64,000 bases of DNA from Companilactobacillus bobalius (GTDB lineage: Bacteria > Bacillota > Bacilli > Lactobacillales > Lactobacillaceae): the NCBI RefSeq assembly GCF_009764355.1, contig NZ_LNUA01000029.1, positions 86,522 to 150,521 on the forward strand. The letters are read 5' to 3'. Under the pieces are notes generated by a model. That model had not been told where the DNA came from. It made no database searches and worked only from the letters and a program-made list of their open reading frames with translations. A program made the position numbers and the translations under genes. The first letter of the stretch is position 1. Every line of letters begins with the position of its first letter. Shown one piece after another: positions 61,084 through 64,000 of the stretch.

Positions 61084-64000
61084 ATGTTTAAAAAGGGAAA
61101 TAACATATTTAGTTTATTAGTCATAATCTTATCCATTTTTATGACTAGTACATCTAATGTTGTTAACGCCGACAGTACGTCTCTTGGGGCTTCAACTCCA
61201 CAGACTACTGCTACTACAAGTAAAGATTCAGGTACTACAGGCACTGAAAATACTAATGGCACTACAGATGCTGAAGGTATTACAAATACTGCACCTACTA
61301 GTACTGAAAGTACTACAGATACAGATTCAAGTACTTCTAAAATCGATGATTCAACCAAACAGTCCAGCACAACTGATTGGGGCAATCAATTGATTACTGA
61401 AGTTCAATTACAAGATTCAACTGGTAACCCATTGACTGAATTTCACCAAAACGATAATATGCGAGCTTACTGGGAATTTTCTACCGCAAAAAATGGTAAG
61501 AACAATGTTATTAACAAAGGTGACACAATGGAAGTTTCTGTTCCTAAAGAAATTGCTCTAAGTAATAATGATTCAGCAAATGTCTATCAAAAAGGTACTT
61601 CCACTATCTTAGGAACAGCTAATCTATCTAAGGATAATCGTACTATTACTGTAACTTTCAATGATACTGCCGCTAGTTTATCTAAAAATAGTGAGGTCAC
61701 TGGTTCATTCTGGGTAAATGTCAACTGGGATGTCAACAACACGACTGTGGGCAAAGATATCGATTTAGATTGGACTAATCAAGGATCTGCACAAAATAAT
61801 CCTGGTTCAACTGGCACGGCTAACATCAAGCCATCCGTTCCTGACGCTACTGAAGAGTTATATAAGTACGGTGGTTTCATAGATAAGACAATCCAGTGGA
61901 CCGTCAGAATAAACTATGCTGGCGATACAATTGATAATGCTGTCTATAAGGATTTTATCGGACCAAATCAAACACTTTTAGATGATGCCGAACATCCAGT
62001 TAAAATTTATTCGGCCACGGCTAATCATGATACTGGTGAAATAACTGCGGACTCGAATAATTTAATGGCTGGAAAAGAAATAACTAAAACAAACGACGGA
62101 TTTACAGTTGATCTTGGTACTATCACACACACCGTTATGATTGTTTATTACACAAGTGTCGACAATTACGATAACCTTTCAAATTACTACGGTAATACCG
62201 GTGATTTGTATTCAAACAAAACTGAAATCCAAAATGTTCCAGTTAACATATCTACCAATAAACTTGGTAGTGATGCTGGAGCCGGTTCTGCAATTACTTC
62301 AATTACAGGTCACAAGATTTGGAGTGTTCCTGCTGGGACAGTAATTCCTAGCCAAGTTACAATTAATCTTTTAGATAATAATGGTACAGTTGTTAGACAC
62401 CAAAATGTTTCTAAAGATAATGACTGGTTCTATGAATTCAATAACTTGCCTAAGTACGATAGCAATGGAACGGAAATTAAATACACAGTTTCTGAAGATG
62501 CTGTGAAAGGCTTTACTGGTCTTCCAACTGGTAACCACGATATTACTAATATTTTGACACCAGATACTTCAACAATTAAAATTACAAAAATTTGGCATGA
62601 TGGTAATAATAAATATAATATGCGTCCAAATAGCATTAAGGTCGGACTCTATGGAGATAGCAATAATAAACAAACAAAACTTGCTAACAATCAGAGTAAT
62701 GAAGCTACTTTAACAGCTACTGATAATAACTGGTCTCATACTTGGACTGGCTTCACTAATCCCACTGATATTTGGTACATTTCTGAACTAGATCCAGATC
62801 AATCTAGTACAAATACTCCTTATATCATCAGCAAAACACAAGATGCCCTTGGTAATAAGTACGAAAAAACTATAACCAATACCTTAGCCACTAACTTTAC
62901 TGTTAAAAAAGTTTGGGACGACAATAACAATACCAAAAAGGCTCGCCCTGACAGTATTAAGATTCAACTTTATGCCAACGACAAGACTTCTGGTGATCCA
63001 GTTACATTAGACTCTACCAATGGCTGGACGCACAGCTTCTCTAGACTCCCTAAATTCGATGACAATGATAAGGAAATTACTTATACTGCCAAAGAAACCA
63101 GTGTTCCAGAAGGATATTCATCTACGAGTTCAATTAAAGATAGTGATACAACACATCAAACTGAAACTATCACCAATACTTATAAATCAACCACACCAGA
63201 AACAACTCAAGTAAAGGTTAATAAAGTATGGAAGGATACTAATACTAAGCCAACTCATGATCCTATCACTGTTCATTTACTAGCAGACGATAAAGATACT
63301 GGTAAGACCGTTAAATTGAGTGATAGCAATACATGGAGTGATAGTTTTACTAATCTAGACAAACAAGCTAATGGTAAAGATATTACATATACCGTTAAGG
63401 AAGATACACCGACCGGATATGATTCCGCAATTAGCAAAGCAGATGGTACAAATGATTTCACGATCACTAACACACCGACTCAGACAACTCCAACTACACG
63501 CTCATTTACAGTTAAAAAAGTTTGGGCTGACGGCAAGACTAACCATGACGCTGTTGAAGTTTATCTAACTAAAAACGGTACTAAAACTGGTGAACCCGTA
63601 CCACTTAATAAAGATAATAATTGGAGTTACACTTGGAATGATTTAGCAATCAACAATGATGATAAAGCCATTGAATATTCAGCCATTGAAGATCCTGTTC
63701 CCGATGGTTATGTCGCTAACATTGATACAACTAACGATGGTGTTCAAATTACAAATACTGCTAAACCAACTACTGATGAAAAAACTAGTTTAACCGTTAC
63801 AAAGAGCTGGAACGATGAAGATAATAAGGATAAACTTCAACCTTCTAGTGTCACCGTTAAACTTCTAGCTAACGATAAAGATACCGGTAAATCTATTACC
63901 TTAAATAAGGGTAATAATTGGACCGATACATTTAAAAATCTAGATAAAAAAGATAACGATAAAGATGTAACTTATAGTGTTAAAGAAAATGATGTTTCTG
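61084..64000 (+). CDS. Large Cna-type cell-surface adhesin, N-terminal part (runs off window)
   Basis: The frame is open from the ATG at 61084 (GAGGG 11 nt upstream) to the right edge, giving at least 972 residues. A hydrophobic signal segment (residues about 8-24) ends near NVVNA. A Thr/Ser-rich linker (about 30-97) leads to an adhesion domain of the collagen-binding type (about 100-400, ITEVQLQDSTGNPL, then DIDLDWTNQG). From about residue 404 there are at least six Cna-B-type repeats of 94-108 residues. Each starts with a V/I-x-K-x-W motif (VKKVWDD, VNKVWKD, VKKVWAD, VTKSWND) and ends near TxxITNT. Such repeats usually form Lys-Asn isopeptide bonds. The C-terminus, where an LPxTG sorting signal is expected, is outside the window. 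Confidence 0.9.
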   Translation, partial: MFKKGNNIFSLLVIILSIFMTSTSNVVNADSTSLGASTPQTTATTSKDSGTTGTENTNGTTDAEGITNTAPTSTESTTDTDSSTSKIDDSTKQSSTTDWGNQLITEVQLQDSTGNPLTEFHQNDNMRAYWEFSTAKNGKNNVINKGDTMEVSVPKEIALSNNDSANVYQKGTSTILGTANLSKDNRTITVTFNDTAASLSKNSEVTGSFWVNVNWDVNNTTVGKDIDLDWTNQGSAQNNPGSTGTANIKPSVPDATEELYKYGGFIDKTIQWTVRINYAGDTIDNAVYKDFIGPNQTLLDDAEHPVKIYSATANHDTGEITADSNNLMAGKEITKTNDGFTVDLGTITHTVMIVYYTSVDNYDNLSNYYGNTGDLYSNKTEIQNVPVNISTNKLGSDAGAGSAITSITGHKIWSVPAGTVIPSQVTINLLDNNGTVVRHQNVSKDNDWFYEFNNLPKYDSNGTEIKYTVSEDAVKGFTGLPTGNHDITNILTPDTSTIKITKIWHDGNNKYNMRPNSIKVGLYGDSNNKQTKLANNQSNEATLTATDNNWSHTWTGFTNPTDIWYISELDPDQSSTNTPYIISKTQDALGNKYEKTITNTLATNFTVKKVWDDNNNTKKARPDSIKIQLYANDKTSGDPVTLDSTNGWTHSFSRLPKFDDNDKEITYTAKETSVPEGYSSTSSIKDSDTTHQTETITNTYKSTTPETTQVKVNKVWKDTNTKPTHDPITVHLLADDKDTGKTVKLSDSNTWSDSFTNLDKQANGKDITYTVKEDTPTGYDSAISKADGTNDFTITNTPTQTTPTTRSFTVKKVWADGKTNHDAVEVYLTKNGTKTGEPVPLNKDNNWSYTWNDLAINNDDKAIEYSAIEDPVPDGYVANIDTTNDGVQITNTAKPTTDEKTSLTVTKSWNDEDNKDKLQPSSVTVKLLANDKDTGKSITLNKGNNWTDTFKNLDKKDNDKDVTYSVKENDVS

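Noticed and set aside
61002..61385. Minus-strand open frame of 127 aa, valine- and serine-rich, opposite the adhesin start
   Set aside because: It is the antisense shadow of the Thr/Ser-rich linker of the adhesin, has no ribosome binding site and runs across the adhesin promoter region.
62290..64000. Tandem DNA repeats or CRISPR array in the right-hand repeat region
   Set aside because: The repeats are protein-level Cna-B modules with diverged DNA; there are no short identical repeats with regular spacers.

Overview
The window is low-GC Firmicutes DNA, almost certainly from the Lactobacillaceae (a Companilactobacillus/Lactobacillus-type genome). The evidence is the AT-rich base composition, strong AGGAGG-type ribosome binding sites, many PTS permeases with GntR, RpiR, LacI, DeoR and PRD regulators, CcpA-type cre sites, an SLAP-domain surface protein and a Cna-type adhesin. 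I see no rRNA, tRNA, insertion sequence, phage gene or CRISPR array. It reads as a sugar-catabolism island: a row of small operons, each with its own regulator and terminator.

Layout. 1-6.4 kb: the 3' end of a PRD regulator, then a mannosylglycerate-type operon (PTS IIBC, IIA, GH38 mannosidase, RpiR regulator). 6.5-8.2 kb: TrhA/hemolysin-III and a CPBP membrane protease. 8.2-15.6 kb: an operon with a lactose/cellobiose-type IIC, a small membrane protein, a GH170 (MupG-like) phosphoglycosidase, a COG3964 amidohydrolase, DgaE-like ammonia-lyase, DgaF aldolase and KDG kinase, behind a GntR gene and a 28-bp perfect palindrome. 16-23.7 kb: divergent alpha-mannoside genes (GntR, GH125, GH1 one way; PTS IIC, GH38 the other), ending in what looks like a ROK-kinase remnant. 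23.9-31.2 kb: a galactoside operon (LacI, PTS IIC, DUF3284, GH36, GH42). 31.3-36.6 kb: a MurNAc operon (secreted esterase, MurP, MupG, MurQ, MurR).

36.7-43.2 kb: aldo/keto reductase, azoreductase, a stand-alone NFACT-R protein without the RqcH catalytic half, an oligo-1,6-glucosidase and two YibE/F membrane proteins. 43.2-46.2 kb: a TrpXYZ-type ABC transporter behind a leader RNA with a 17-codon ORF containing one Trp codon and two tandem terminators. 46.2-47.4 kb: a secreted SLAP protein. 47.5-54.2 kb: a PRD regulator, Eda, a DapA-family aldolase, an Sga-type PTS (IIA, IIB, IIC) and a divergent arabinose-5-phosphate-isomerase-like SIS protein. 54.2-60.7 kb: a complete L-ascorbate (ula) operon. 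61.1 kb to the right edge: a large Cna-type adhesin that runs off the window.

How it works together. Most operons follow one logic: a PTS permease brings in a glycoside as its 6-phosphate, a cytoplasmic hydrolase splits it, and downstream enzymes feed triose phosphate, pyruvate, hexose or pentose phosphate pools. Cre-like sites in front of most operons point to CcpA control, with a local regulator for specificity. Three lactose-family IIC genes have no IIA or IIB beside them, so those subunits must come from elsewhere in the genome. The most unusual system is the 8.2-14.8 kb operon, whose enzymes make a consistent route for a disaccharide ending in an N-acetylated amino-sugar acid.
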